Source: Zygnema cylindricum
Taxonomy: Eukaryota > Streptophyta > Zygnematophyceae > Zygnematales > Zygnemataceae
DNA: 64,000 bases
Direction of reading: 5' to 3'
Assembly: GCA_037447655.1 (NCBI GenBank)
Contig: JBBHKE010001242.1
Coordinates: 62,001 to 126,000 of the forward strand
Part shown: positions 10,880 to 20,177 of the stretch, piece by piece
Numbering within the stretch: position 1 is the first letter of the stretch
Layout: each line of letters begins with the position of its first letter
Made by a program: the position numbers and the translations under genes
The notes under the pieces: model-generated
Databases searched by the model: none
Seen by the model: only the letters and a program-made list of their open reading frames with translations
Told to the model about the DNA's origin: nothing

Positions 10880-11075
10880 CGAGTCCTTATCAAAAGTTGC
10901 TGCCCGTTGTTGGACACTTAAATTGCAGAGAATTTGGCCAACCAATAATGGCATGTGAAGACATGTGAAGACTTTCCTGATCAGGCGAGCCCTTATCAAA
11001 AGTTGCTGCCCGTTGTTAGACAATGGCATCGCGGAGCATTCGACCAGCCAACAATGGTATGTGAAGACTTGCTTG
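10880..11075. repeat. Degenerate two-copy tandem repeat, about 100 bp
   Basis: The phrase CTTATCAAAAGTTGCTGCCC occurs at about 10886 and again near 10992. In both copies it is followed by GTTGTT-GACA, an imperfect middle, then CCAACAATGG-like and ATGTGAAGAC words. The copies differ by substitutions and short indels. Confidence 0.6.
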
Positions 11076-11489
11076 CCATTCAGGTGAATTGTGGTTTGAT
11101 TTCTGTCATGAAGGCACCAAATTGCTTTTTCATCATGGGGGCCATCATGGCCTACAACTTTGCTTTTCCTTTTTTCGGCGAGAGATCTTAAGTAGAGTCA
11201 CCTTTTTTTCAGCCTTTTTAAAAGGAGTAACTGGCTTGACGAACGGGCTAGAATTCCCATGTTTAGAATTTTGTTTTAATGCGTGAAATTAAGGTCTTTA
11301 GCATGGCAATGGAGGACGTAATGTCTTTTCAACTAGCAATGGGTGCATGTGGCATAGTCACGCTTATTCTTTTCATGGTGTATATATATTTTCTGATCCA
11401 TTTTTATCCCTATTCATTTTCGTTGGTATATGAGTTTGTCCGCATGACTTTCATGGTTGTATTGCATGTTCGCTCCTGTTTCTCTCTCA

Positions 11490-13075
11490 TACACAACAAC
11501 CCTACTCTCTCAATCCCCCCTCTCTTTCCCTCTCTCTTTCTCTCTATCCTACTTTCTCAAACCCCCATCTCTCTCTCTCCATGTCTCTCTAACCCACCCT
11601 CTCCATCATTCTCCTCTTTCCATCCCCCGTCACTCTCTTTCTCGGTATCTCTCTATCCCCCTCTCTTGATCCACCCCTCTCTCTCTCTCTCTTTGTCTCT
11701 CAATCCCCCTTTTTTTAATCACCCTATATTTCATTTTCTTTGTCTCTCTATCCCCCTCTTTCTCTCTTTGTCTCTCTATCCCTGTCTCTCAATCTCTTCT
11801 TTCTCTCTTTTTGTGTCTCCCTATACCCCAATCTCAATCGCCTTCCTCTCTTTCTCTCTCCTTGTTCCTCTATACCCCTCTCTTGATCCCCCGTTTTCTC
11901 TCTCTTTGTCTCTCTATTTCACCATTTCACTCCTTGTCTCTGGATCCCCCACTCTCTATTCCCCTTTCTTGATCACCCCCCTCTCTCTCTTTGACTCTTT
12001 ATCCCCTTCTCTTAATCCCCTCATCTCTCTCCCTCACTCTGTCTACCTATCTTTGTCTCTCAATCACCCCCCTCTCTCTCTCTCTCTTTCTCTCTATCCC
12101 CCTCTCTCCATCCACCCCTCTCTTTCTCTCTCCTTGTCTCTCTATCCCCCTCTCAATCCCTCTCTCTTTCTCCCTTTTTCTCTATCCCCCTTTTTCAAAC
12201 CCCCCCTTTTTCTATCTCTCATTGTCTCTGTATCCCCCTCTCTCTCTCACCATATCCCCCTCTCTCTCACCATATGCCCCTCTCTCTCTCTCCTTGTCTT
12301 TTCATCCCCCTCTCTCGATCCCCTCCCTCTTTCATTCTCCTTGTCTCTCTATCCCCCTCTCTTATTCCCCCCTCTCTCTCCCTCTCCCTTTTTCTTTTTC
12401 CTACTCTCTAGAACCCGCACCTCTCTCTCTCCACGTCTCTCTAACCCCCTCTCTCAATCATCTCCCTCTTTCTATTCCTCCCCTCACTTTCTCTGTATCT
12501 CTCTATCACCCTCTCTCGATCCACCCCTCTCACTCTCTCTCTCTATTTATCTCTCTATCCTCTTTCTCGATCTTCCCCTTCTTTCATTCTCGTTGTCTCT
12601 TTATCCTTCTCTCTCAATCCACCCCTCTCACTCTATTCATCTCTTTTTCTCCGTATCTCTTTATCCCCATCTCTCGATCCACCCCTCTCTCTCTCATTGT
12701 CTCTCTTTCCCCCTCTTTTGATCACCCCTCTATTTCATTCTCTTTGTCTCTCTATCCCCCTCTCTCGATCCCCCCTCTCTCTCTCACACTATCTCTCTAT
12801 CCCCCTCTCTCAAATCGCCCTATCCCCCTCTCTCAAACCGCCTTCTATCACCCAGTATCTTTATCCCCCCTTTTCCATTCCCCCCCTTTCTCTATCTCCC
12901 TCCCTCTCCATTCCCCCGCTTTTTGTTTCTCCCTGTCTTGCTATCCCCCTCTCTCAATCCACCCCTCTCTCTCTCTCCATATCACTCTATGCCGTTCTCT
13001 TGATCCCCCCTCTCTCTCTCTCTTTATCTCTCTATCTCCCTCTCTTATCCTCAACTCATTTTCGTGCTACTTATG
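11490..13075. repeat. Pyrimidine-rich degenerate tandem array
   Basis: About 1.6 kb of almost pure C/T on the plus strand, built from variants of TCTCTCTATCCCCCTCTCTC alternating with GATCCACCCCTCTCTCT. Units are about 35-60 bp and poorly preserved. Long ORFs of Ser/Leu/Pro (for example 11279-12721) result from the absence of purines in stop codons and are not genes. Purine:pyrimidine mirror tracts of this kind can adopt triplex DNA. Confidence 0.85.
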
Positions 13076-13219
13076 GATTCCATAGGGTATCCTCACTATT
13101 TTCCGTCGAATCCTCCATTATTGTAGTCTTTAAATCGCATCAAATTTCCACATTAATTTTGGTTATCCTTCGGATGAGGTGCAATACCCATACTTATTTC
13201 AGTTTGGTTCCTTTCAATA

Positions 13220-13224
13220 TGGTG
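13220..13224. repeat. Left target-site duplication of copia-1 (TGGTG)
   Basis: TGGTG directly precedes the left LTR and is repeated at 20173-20177 directly after the right LTR. The 5-bp length is typical of copia integration. Confidence 0.9.
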
Positions 13225-14269
13225 TGAAACTCTGAGACCTCCATAAGTCCTCAGAGTGGACAGTTTCCAAGAAGCCTCTAGGATAATCCTGACCCCTTTG
13301 TGTTTCAGCAAAAATAACTGCCACCCTGGCAGACAAAAAGTTTGACCTCCAACACCTTTGTGAAGGCAAGACTCCCCTGAGTCGATAACAAAAAGAATCT
13401 TTGAATTTGCTCCCCTGAGCAGTAAGTTATGGAGGGTCAAAGTTGACCTTTTGTACTGAAGCTCTTTGGGAGAGAGGATCCTATCTCCTAATTTTTCTAA
13501 GTCTTATCTCTCTCACACACTCTATCTACTGATATACGGAACCAATCAGATTTCTCTTCCGCACACAAAAGTACAGTCGCCGGTGTACTTTATGTACGGA
13601 AATTGTACAACATGGCCTAAATGTCGACACATGTCATATCCGGATTCGGTGCCGTAATCTCCAAAGATACCACGATCGAATGTAAATTCGCCACGTGTCA
13701 TCTGATGTGGCGATGCCCACAAACGGCCGTATTCTTCTTCCGAGATCTAGGCGCTAATTCTAGCCGTCCGATTAAATTCACATTTGATCGGAGCCGTAAT
13801 AAATACATGCGCGGTATTTGTTTTGCTTTACGAAATCAATGCGCGGTATTGATTTCTTATCCGTACCGCAATTCCTACTTTTACACTACCGGTTCTATGT
13901 ATCCCGTAAACAATTATAGTTAAATGATTTATCCTACGTATTAATGATTAAATAGTTATCAAACTATGTAGTACGTAACACTACTTCAAGACTTAACGGT
14001 TAAGGTTACCGGCTATCGGCAGCTTGCCGTCCGGCATGTACCAGGTTCAAATCCTTTGGCCGCCGCATATCTTTTTACTTAATAAACCCCAAATATATAT
14101 TTCCCGTAAACCTCAGGATAGCCTAGGTAGCCATGGCTCTAGCTTCCTCTCCAATTTCTCAGTGACTGCGACAAGTTTGAGAGTTGGAGAGAGAAGTTAG
14201 AGGTAGACTGCCTCGGCTTCTTTCTTATTTCTAACCAAGAAAATACTTTAAAAACCATTAATTTCTACA
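13225..14269 (-). repeat. 3' LTR of copia-1 (1045 bp)
   Basis: On the minus strand it starts TGTAGAAATTAATGG at 14269 and ends GAGTTTCA at 13225. Its outer 60 bases are followed by TSD TGGTG. The centre (about 13995-14070, plus strand) carries a tRNA-like A-box/B-box pair with GGTTCAAATCC, antisense to the element. The same LTR family is present as a 298-bp short form at 25115-25412. Confidence 0.9.
13990..14070 (+). ncRNA. tRNA-like motif inside the copia-1 LTR (antisense)
   Basis: CTTAACGGTTAAGG looks like an A-box/D-arm. A GGCAGCTTGCC hairpin and the B-box GGTTCAAATCC follow within 75 bases. The stems are imperfect, so it is not a functional tRNA, but it could be a Pol III promoter or an absorbed SINE. 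A second copy lies at about 19893-19973 in the other LTR. The short LTR at 25115-25412 lacks this part. Confidence 0.4.
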
Positions 14270-14286
14270 CTCCCCTTATTTTCTAG
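14270..14286 (-). promoter_or_regulatory. Polypurine tract of copia-1
   Basis: The minus strand reads AAAATAAGGGGAG immediately before the 3' LTR start TGTAGAAA. This is the usual primer site for plus-strand DNA synthesis. Confidence 0.85.
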
Positions 14287-14393
14287 TCTATCTTTAATTT
14301 CAGACCACACTTCACCCTGCAGAAAATTAGCTTAGGGGTAGGCACAGGTTTGGTCATCATATGTGCTACCATCTCACTATCTGGTCGGTACTC

Positions 14394-14804
14394 TCATCTG
14401 ATTATTTTATTTTCTACTTTCTCTCTAACAAAGCTGAGTCTAATACCCATGTGTTTGGCTTTAAAATGATGTTTAGGATTGGCAGAAATATCAATTGCTG
14501 CCTGATTATCAAAAAATATTTTCTGCACACCACTGTTAAGGTGACCAAGCTCACCAAGCAAAGACTTGACCCACATCAATTCTTTTACAGCAGAGCAGGA
14601 GGCCATATACTTAGCCTCCCTGGTGGACTGAGCAATAACCTTTTGTTGTTTCCTGCTCCAACAGCAAGCCCCATCACCCATATATAATAGATATCCAAAA
14701 GTGCATCTCCTAATAGGAGCATCACCATAACTGGAATCACTCCAAGTGGTGATGTTAGTATTCTCCCCACCCAAATGCAACCATAGATCCCTAGTTCCTA
14801 TCAA
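14394..14804 (-). pseudogene. Copia-1 RNase H
   Basis: The frame contains TTWSDSSYGDAPIRRCTFGY, the first Asp of copia RNase H. Next come KVIAQSTREAKYMASCSAVK with the catalytic Glu, VQKIFFDNQAAIDISANPKH with the next Asp, and HFKAKHMGIRLSFVREKVE at the end. It is the C-terminal part of pol, cut from the RT frame (14832-16661) by a single in-frame TAG near 14832. It would degrade the RNA strand during reverse transcription. Its end lies about 110 bp before the polypurine tract. Confidence 0.85.
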
Positions 14805-14831
14805 GTATCTAAAGACTCTCTTAGCTGCCTC

Positions 14832-16661
14832 CTAATCCCTCTTATTGGGAGCATTTAGACTTCTACTCAGCACTCCTACAGCTGCAGCTAAATCCGGCCC
14901 GGTACAATTTATAAAATAGATTAGACTTCCCACTACTTGTCTGTAAGGAATAGTCTGCATAAACTTCTGTTCTTCAGGAGATAATTCCTCCGCTAAGACT
15001 ATGACTCCTTCTTCCTCACTCCCCTCACTTCCCTTCTTCAACTCCATTGAAGTTGTACAACTATTAGCTTTATCCATTTGAAATTTTTCAAGCATGTTCC
15101 CTATTGCTTCCTTTTGAGTCAATCTTATATTTTTTCTTTTTCGGTCTCTCTCTACTTGAATTCCCAAAATATATTTTGCTTCCCCCATATCCTTCATTTC
15201 AAATCTCCCCTTAAGATCGGTTTTCAGTTTATAATTTTTTTCCATTGATTTACTTAAAACAAGCAAATCATCAATATAAATTGCAATAAATATTAAACCT
15301 TCCTCTTCTTCGAAAACATATATTGAGTGATATGAGCTGATCGGGATATATCCTTCACCGATAAGAAACTCATCAAGCTTCTTAATCCAGTGTCGAGGCG
15401 CGTGTTTCAAACCATAAAGAGATATAATCAGCCGGCATACCTTACTCTCCTCTCCTTCCTCCACAAACCCTTCGGGTTGTCGCATGAACATCTCCTCTTC
15501 CAATTCTCCATGCAAAAAGGGAGTTTTGATGTCCATCTGGTGCACTTCCATATCTTCTGCTGGTGCCAGGCTAAGAAGTATGCGGATGAAGGGAAATCTA
15601 ACCACCGGGGCAAAGGTTTCCTCGTAGTCAATTCCCTCCTTTTGTGTAAATCCCTTTGCCACTAGTCGCGCCTTGTAGCGCTCGATTGTGTTATCTGGGT
15701 TCAATTTTAACTTGCAAACCCACTTACAACCGATTGGTTCTCGGTTAGGTGGACAATCCACCAGCTCCCAAGTATCGGCTGCCATAATTGAGGCCATCTC
15801 CACATTGATGGCTGTCTTCCACCGATTTCTTTCTGGACAAGTCATCGCCTCTCCATAAGTGTAAGATTCATCTTGATGAGATAGTTTAGTTACCTTGTTT
15901 TTAACCTGTTTTTCTTGCAGTCCTTTGCTACTTCTCCTTCCCCCCTCAAAATCTGAGGCCGGTATAGATGGTTCTTGTGGATTCTTTCGAACAAACTCGG
16001 CTTCTCCCCTATCCCTTGATTCCGAATCAATTTCCACCACGTCTTCCGCTTCGCGTAGAGCTGTCACTGGAGTTTCCACAACCAAGTCCTTTTCGGTCTG
16101 ATTTGTACCTGCAAGAATGTCATCTTCTCTAAAACCTGGATAGTTAGGAAACTCAAAGTCATCAGAATTTTCTGACTCAAATCTGATTTTTACTGACTTC
16201 GTATATTTGAAGGGATCCACAAACTTTCCTTCATCCATAACTACTAGATGCTTTACTAAGATTATATCTTCCCTTTTTAGATCATAAACCCTATATCCTT
16301 TAACATCCTCATCATATCTTAATAAGTATCCCGGTTTTCCTTTAGGATCTAGCTTCCAATTAGACCGATCTATACCTAGACTCAATACTTGACTGTCGAA
16401 AACCTTTAAGTGAGATATGTCTGGTTTCCAGCCTCTCCATCTCTCATAAGGTGTTTGATCTTTTATAGCTGAAGTAAGAACTCTATTTTTGAGGTAATTA
16501 GCATTGTTCATTGCTTCTGCCCAAAACCTTTTTCCTATCTTCTTATCTGACAACATACTTCTAACACTATCACTTAGTGTTCTATTTAACCTTTCAGCTA
16601 CCCCATTCTGTTCTAGATTTTCTAGAACTGTCTTTTGGTGTTGGACCCCATCTTCCCTCAT
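14832..16661 (-). pseudogene. Copia-1 integrase C-terminus and reverse transcriptase
   Basis: This frame is open for 609 codons. It opens in the integrase (QNGVAERLNRTLSDSVRSML, containing the catalytic Glu of DDE) and continues through the integrase C-terminal region and an acidic linker. The RT begins with TWELVDCPPNREPIGCKWVC, has [40 protein letters not shown] and the catalytic FIAIYIDDLLVLS box. It ends with copia-type TIPYRQVVGSLIYFINCTGP. The integrase part upstream (16662-16938) is broken by frameshifts and stops. The length is normal for a copia IN-RT block. Confidence 0.9.
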
Positions 16662-17457
16662 AAAATCCTCAAACTAGTTAGAATTATACTCTCCACCATT
16701 GTCACTCCTTACTCTTTTGATTGGAGTTTCATGGAGTTTTTCGCTCTTGTCTAAAACAATCCTGATCTTCTGACTGGTTTTTCAAAAAATACACCTGGGA
16801 ATACTGAGACCATTCATCAGTTATAGTCATCATAAATCTCTTCCCCCCCGGTGAGGGCACTTTAGCCGGTCCCCAAATATCTGTGTGTACTCAATCTAGA
16901 ATTTTTTCTCCCTTAAAGTTGGCTTTTTTAGGAAAGGGTTACCTTTGTGCTTTACCTTGAGCACATGCACTACAATCACTTATATCATCATTCTCACTGA
17001 ACTGAATCCCTTCCACCACTCCCATCTTTTTCATCTCTTTTAACTTATCTAGATTCTTATGCCCAAGCCTCTTATGCCACATCAAAATATCATGAACATG
17101 AGCATAATAAAGTTTCTTCGTTTCGTTACTTAAAATCAGCCTAAACATCCCATGGCTACCTTTCTCAGTAATGAAATAGACATCCTCCTCAAAACTAGCA
17201 GTAAAGACTCTTTCCCTAGTGCTAGTGAAAAAACCCTTATCATCTAATACAGATGAAGAGATAAGGTTTTTGTTCAGCTCTGGAATAAACAATACATCAG
17301 AGAATGTTAATATTGATGTCTTTCCTTCTACTAACACTTTCAAATCTACCGATCCTACAAGAGTAGTAGTGACTATCCTCCCATCCCCGTACTCTATCTC
17401 TACGATGGGAATTTTTCTTATCTTAGTGAACAGGTGCCTATCCTTACACATGTGCAT
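16662..17457 (-). pseudogene. Copia-1 protease C-terminus, gag-pre-integrase and integrase N-terminus
   Basis: The frame 16939-17457 opens within the protease and contains a gag-pre-integrase domain with the zinc-binding pattern (MWHKRLGHKNLDKLKEMKKM ... CSACAQGKAQ, an H-H-C-C finger). From 16938 to 16662 the minus strand still shows integrase words such as RSDNGGEYNSN and LKCPHRGG, but in shifting frames with stops. The integrase core is therefore the most decayed part of this copy. The upstream protease and nucleocapsid lie at 17458-17704. Confidence 0.8.
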
Positions 17458-17704
17458 GGAGGCACCTTAATCTATAATCCAACCTGCTTCACCTTTCAAT
17501 CCACCGTAAACACATTTCTGCCTTCGTGGAATTTTGACCTCATTTTTCGCCTCCAACTCCTCATCCAAAAGAAGCTCATCGTCCTCATCCTCAGATTTCG
17601 CCTCATGTACCTGTGACACGAGGGCCTTTTTCTTTCCTCTCGAGGTACTACCGATCTACCCCTCTTTTAACCGAAGCTCGGTTAGCTTAGTGCACTCCGC
17701 CATG
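17458..17704 (-). pseudogene. Copia-1 nucleocapsid/protease junction
   Basis: Between the TRIM and the protease frame the minus strand encodes a short basic and acidic stretch rich in Glu, Asp and Ser (LLLDEELEAKNEVK and similar). It follows the second half of the interrupted gag zinc knuckle (AECTKLTELRLKEG near 17650-17703) and ends in a stop near 17655. The order fits the segment between the CCHC knuckle and the D-S-G protease of copia. Confidence 0.5.
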
Positions 17705-17932
17705 TGTTGGATTGGCACGTGAAGCCGGTCCAATACGGGGTAGAATATGGAAATATCCATACTCGAGCCGCCTGTAATAAATGGGTACAGACCCGCCAGT
17801 CTCAACATCGAGCTGGTGGCACAGTGGTAGTGCGTTCGCAGCTGAAGTGAAAGGTCCCAGCTCCGAACCCTGGCCGGCTCAATTTTCCCAAGTGTGGGAC
17901 ATGCCGAATCCCGGATTTCTTGGAAATCAACA
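17705..17932 (+). repeat. TRIM 5' LTR (228 bp)
   Basis: It starts TGTTGGATTGG and ends GGAAATCAACA, next to the primer binding site. The tRNA-like unit is 105 bases from its start. Confidence 0.93.
17810..17880 (+). ncRNA. tRNA-like unit in TRIM 5' LTR
   Basis: A 71-nt cloverleaf with paired acceptor ends GAGCTGG/CCGGCTC, a D-arm with CAGTGGTAG loop, and a T-arm damaged in the loop (AGCTCCGAACC instead of AGGTTCGAACC). It is the same as the copy at 18095-18165 except for about three bases. Confidence 0.75.
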
Positions 17933-17945
17933 TGGTATCAGAGCC
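17933..17945 (+). promoter_or_regulatory. Primer binding site of the TRIM
   Basis: TGGTATCAGAGCC directly follows the LTR. It is an exact complement of the 3' end of plant initiator tRNA-Met. Confidence 0.92.
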
Positions 17946-17980
17946 AGCGGGATATCACATGGTTTGACCGGCTTTCCCGT

Positions 17981-17989
17981 GAGGGGGGG
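17981..17989 (+). promoter_or_regulatory. Polypurine tract of the TRIM
   Basis: GAGGGGGGG stands directly before the second LTR start TGTTGG. Confidence 0.88.
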
Positions 17990-18217
17990 TGTTGGATTGG
18001 CACGTGAAGCCGGTCCAATACAGGGTAGAATATGGAAATATCCATACTCGAGCCGCCCGTCATAAATGGGTACAGACTTGCCAGTCTCAACATCGAGCTG
18101 GTGGCACAGTGGTAGTGCCTTCGCAGCTGAAGTGAAAGGTCCCAGGTTCGAACCCTGGCCGGCTCAATTTTCCCAAGTGTGGGACATGCCGAATCCCGGA
18201 TTTCTTGGAAATCAACA
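17990..18217 (+). repeat. TRIM 3' LTR (228 bp)
   Basis: Same length and ends as the 5' LTR, followed directly by TSD CCATG (18218-18222), which also precedes the 5' LTR (17700-17704). Confidence 0.93.
18095..18165 (+). ncRNA. Intact tRNA-like cloverleaf in TRIM 3' LTR
   Basis: The 71 nt fold by eye as a full tRNA. There is a 7-bp acceptor stem GAGCTGG/CCGGCTC with one G-T pair, then U8, a D-stem GGCA/TGCC with CAGTGGTAG loop, a 5-bp anticodon stem TTCGC/GTGAA, a 5-nt variable loop AGGTC and a T-arm CCAGG-TTCGAAC-CCTGG. A-box and B-box (GGTTCGAACC) are canonical. The anticodon loop AGCTGAA has G instead of the universal U33, so decoding is unlikely. D-loop, variable loop and B-box look most like plant tRNA-Cys from memory. 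It probably works as an internal Pol III promoter, if at all. Confidence 0.82.
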
Positions 18218-18218
18218 C

Positions 18219-19147
18219 CATGTAGTGCCACAGTTTCTACAAAAATGACTTAAACCTTTGGGAGCCCTTGGTTCGAACTCATCGGCCTATTTTTTCTGCT
18301 CCCTACTCCCATAGTTTCCGGCTGGTTTTCGAGAATCCTTGTTTTTCCAATCACTCGATGTTGCCAAGGCTTGGCCACTCTTTCCTCCCCTTCGGATCTC
18401 AATCATATTCTCTCGAACGAGAATCATCCCTACCACTGAGTTCCATATCCACCTTCAGTCCGGCAAGTCCTGCACACGGTTGACTATGTTCTCGTACTCA
18501 TCAGGTAACTTCATCAGTAAACAGTTAACCTTTTCTTTTTCACTAAAATCTTTTCCCGCACTCTCTAGCTCCATGAAGAGTGTAGCAAACTCATTACAAA
18601 AATCCAACATATTTCCCCTTTTGTATGCATACTCCTTAACTTTCTGATTAGCCAACTGTTGTTGCTGAATCGTACCACTTCGGTACATCTTTATGAGAGC
18701 CGTCCAAAGATCAGATGCCCTTTCTACCTGCAAATGAGGACATGCAAGTCCTTGAGTGAGATGGCCTAGGATGAAGTGCTTTGTCGCCATATTGTTGAAG
18801 TTCCTGGTTTCAGTATCATTCTCCTCGTTTCTCGGAATAGGTGACATGAATGCCGAACCAGTAGCTATTGGTGGGGTCGTCTCCTTCTCCTTTCCTTTGT
18901 CCACCACCTCTCCTTCTTTTGTTTCCTCCGTTGAAGGTGGATCCTCTTTCCTGGTGAATCTGCTTCCTCCTAACCCTGGAGGAATTCCAAGACTTGATGG
19001 ACGCCCCAACCGTCCACTCACTATCCCCCAAAACCTTTTTTCGCATAGAGCTCCTATCATCATACTTTCCCAGTATATGAAGCCAGTTCCATTTAAGATT
19101 GGTACCCTAGAGGGTGGGCCTATAACCTGAAACTTTGAGACCTCCAT
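18219..19147 (-). pseudogene. Copia-1 gag, starting inside the LTR, knuckle split by TRIM
   Basis: The ATG at 19145-19147 lies inside the 5' LTR; the sequence MEVSKF is encoded by the LTR and the frame runs on as QVIGPPSRVPILNGTGFIYW. The copia gag domain follows (GHLTQGLACPHLQVERASDL, LANQKVKEYAYKRGNMLDF, LLMKLPDEYENIVNRVQDLP; residues about 120-230). The open frame ends near 18455. A zinc knuckle begins CRNCGTT at about 18225-18245 and is cut by the TRIM. Copia-2 gag has the same start plan, with the block QVTGPPSQIPVFNG directly after the LTR. Confidence 0.8.
19113..19127 (-). promoter_or_regulatory. Primer binding site of copia-1 for a half tRNA-iMet
   Basis: Directly next to the LTR the minus strand reads GGTTATAGGCCCACC. 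No TGG complementary to a tRNA 3' CCA is present. The plus strand GGTGGGCCTATAACC matches 14 of 15 bases of the anticodon-stem/loop region (about nt 25-39) of plant initiator tRNA-Met as I remember it. This is the site and fragment known for Drosophila copia priming. The sequence is also gag coding. Confidence 0.7.
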
Positions 19148-20172
19148 AAGTCCTCAGAGTGGACAGCTTCAAAGAAGCCTCTAAGATAATCCTGACCCCT
19201 TTGTGTTTCAGCAAAAATAACTGCCACCCTGGAAGAAAAAAACTCTGACCATCTTCACCCCTATGAAGGTAAGACTCCCTTGAGTTGATAGCAAAAAGAA
19301 TCTCTGAATTTGCTCCCCTGAGTAGTAAGTTATGGAGGGTCAAAGTTGACCTTTTGTACAAAAGCTCTCTGAGAGAGAGAATCCTATCTCCTTATTTTTC
19401 TAAGTCTTATCTCTCTCACACACTCTATCTACTGATGTACGGAACCAATCAGATTTCTCCTCCGTACACAAAAGTACAGTTGCCTGTGAACTTTATGTAC
19501 GGAAATTGTACAACCTGGCCTAAATGTCGACACATGTCATATCCGGATTCGGTGCCGTAATCTCCAAAGATACCACGATCGAATGTAAATTCGCCACGTG
19601 TCATCTGATGTGGCGATGCCCACAAACGGCCGTATTCTTCTTCCGAGATCTAGGCGCTAATTCTAGCCGTCCGATTAAATTCACATTTGATCGGAGCCGT
19701 AATAAATACATGCGCAGTATTTGTTTTGCTTTACGAAATCAATGCGCGGTATTGATTTCTTATCCGTACCGCAATTCCTACTTTTACACTACCGGTTCTA
19801 TGTATCCCGTAAACAATTATAGTTAAATGATTTATCCTACGTATTAATGATTAAATAGTTATCAAACTATGTAGTACGTAACACTACTTCAAGACTTAAC
19901 GGTTAAGGTTACCGGCTATCGGCAGCTTGCCGTCCGGCATGTACCAGGTTCAAATCCTTTGGCCGCCGCATATCTTTTTACTTAATAAACCCCAAATATA
20001 TATTTCCCGTAAACCTCAGGATAGCCTAGGTAGCCATGGCTCTAGCTTCCTCTCCAATTTCTCAGTGACTGCGACAAGTTTGAGAGTTGGAGAGAGAAGT
20101 TAGAGGTAGACTGCCTCGGCTTCTTTCTTATTTCTGACCTAGAAAATACTTTAAAAACCATTAATTTCTACA
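19128..20172 (-). repeat. 5' LTR of copia-1 (1045 bp)
   Basis: On the minus strand it runs from TGTAGAAATTAA (20172) to AAGTTTCA (19128). It contains the gag start codon 20 bases before its end and the antisense tRNA-like motif at about 19893-19973. TSD TGGTG follows at 20173-20177. Confidence 0.9.
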
Positions 20173-20177
20173 TGGTG

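Larger units (their letters stand above)
17705..18217 (+). mobile_element. TRIM retrotransposon with tRNA-like LTRs
   Basis: A complete 513-bp element. It has two 228-bp LTRs (TGTTGG...ATCAACA) and only 57 bp between them. Those 57 bp are a perfect initiator tRNA-Met primer binding site at one end and a GAGGGGGGG polypurine tract at the other. The 5-bp direct repeat CCATG flanks it on both sides. It encodes nothing and must rely on an autonomous partner. It lies in the zinc-knuckle region of copia-1 gag, in the opposite orientation. Each LTR contains a 71-nt tRNA-like cloverleaf in sense orientation. The LTRs differ at about eight positions by eye. TRIMs are common in plants; the Cassandra family carries 5S rRNA in its LTRs, and here a tRNA-like unit takes that place. 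Confidence 0.93.
13225..20172 (-). mobile_element. Ty1/copia element copia-1, full length, degenerate
   Basis: Two 1045-bp direct repeats (13225-14269 and 19128-20172) with TG...CA ends flank a minus-strand gag, protease, integrase, RT and RNase H, the copia order. A polypurine tract precedes the 3' LTR and 5-bp target-site duplications flank the element. Coding capacity is broken by a TRIM insertion in gag (17705-18217), frameshifts in integrase (16660-16940) and a stop between RT and RNase H (near 14830). The LTRs are very similar to each other (for example, no differences seen over most of 13620-14240 versus 19523-20143), which points to a fairly recent insertion. Confidence 0.92.

Noticed and set aside
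11279-12721. 480-codon plus-strand ORF rich in Ser, Leu and Pro
   Set aside because: It lies in the C/T array; stop codons are rare there by composition and the frame has no domain or codon structure.
11991-13085. 364-codon overlapping ORF in the same array
   Set aside because: Same composition artefact in another frame.
18095-18165. Functional tRNA gene
   Set aside because: U33 is replaced by G and both copies lie within TRIM LTRs; the cloverleaf is intact but decoding is unlikely.
17705-18217. Two tandem tRNA-derived SINEs
   Set aside because: PBS and PPT lie exactly between the repeats, LTR ends are TG...CA, and one TSD pair flanks the whole unit.
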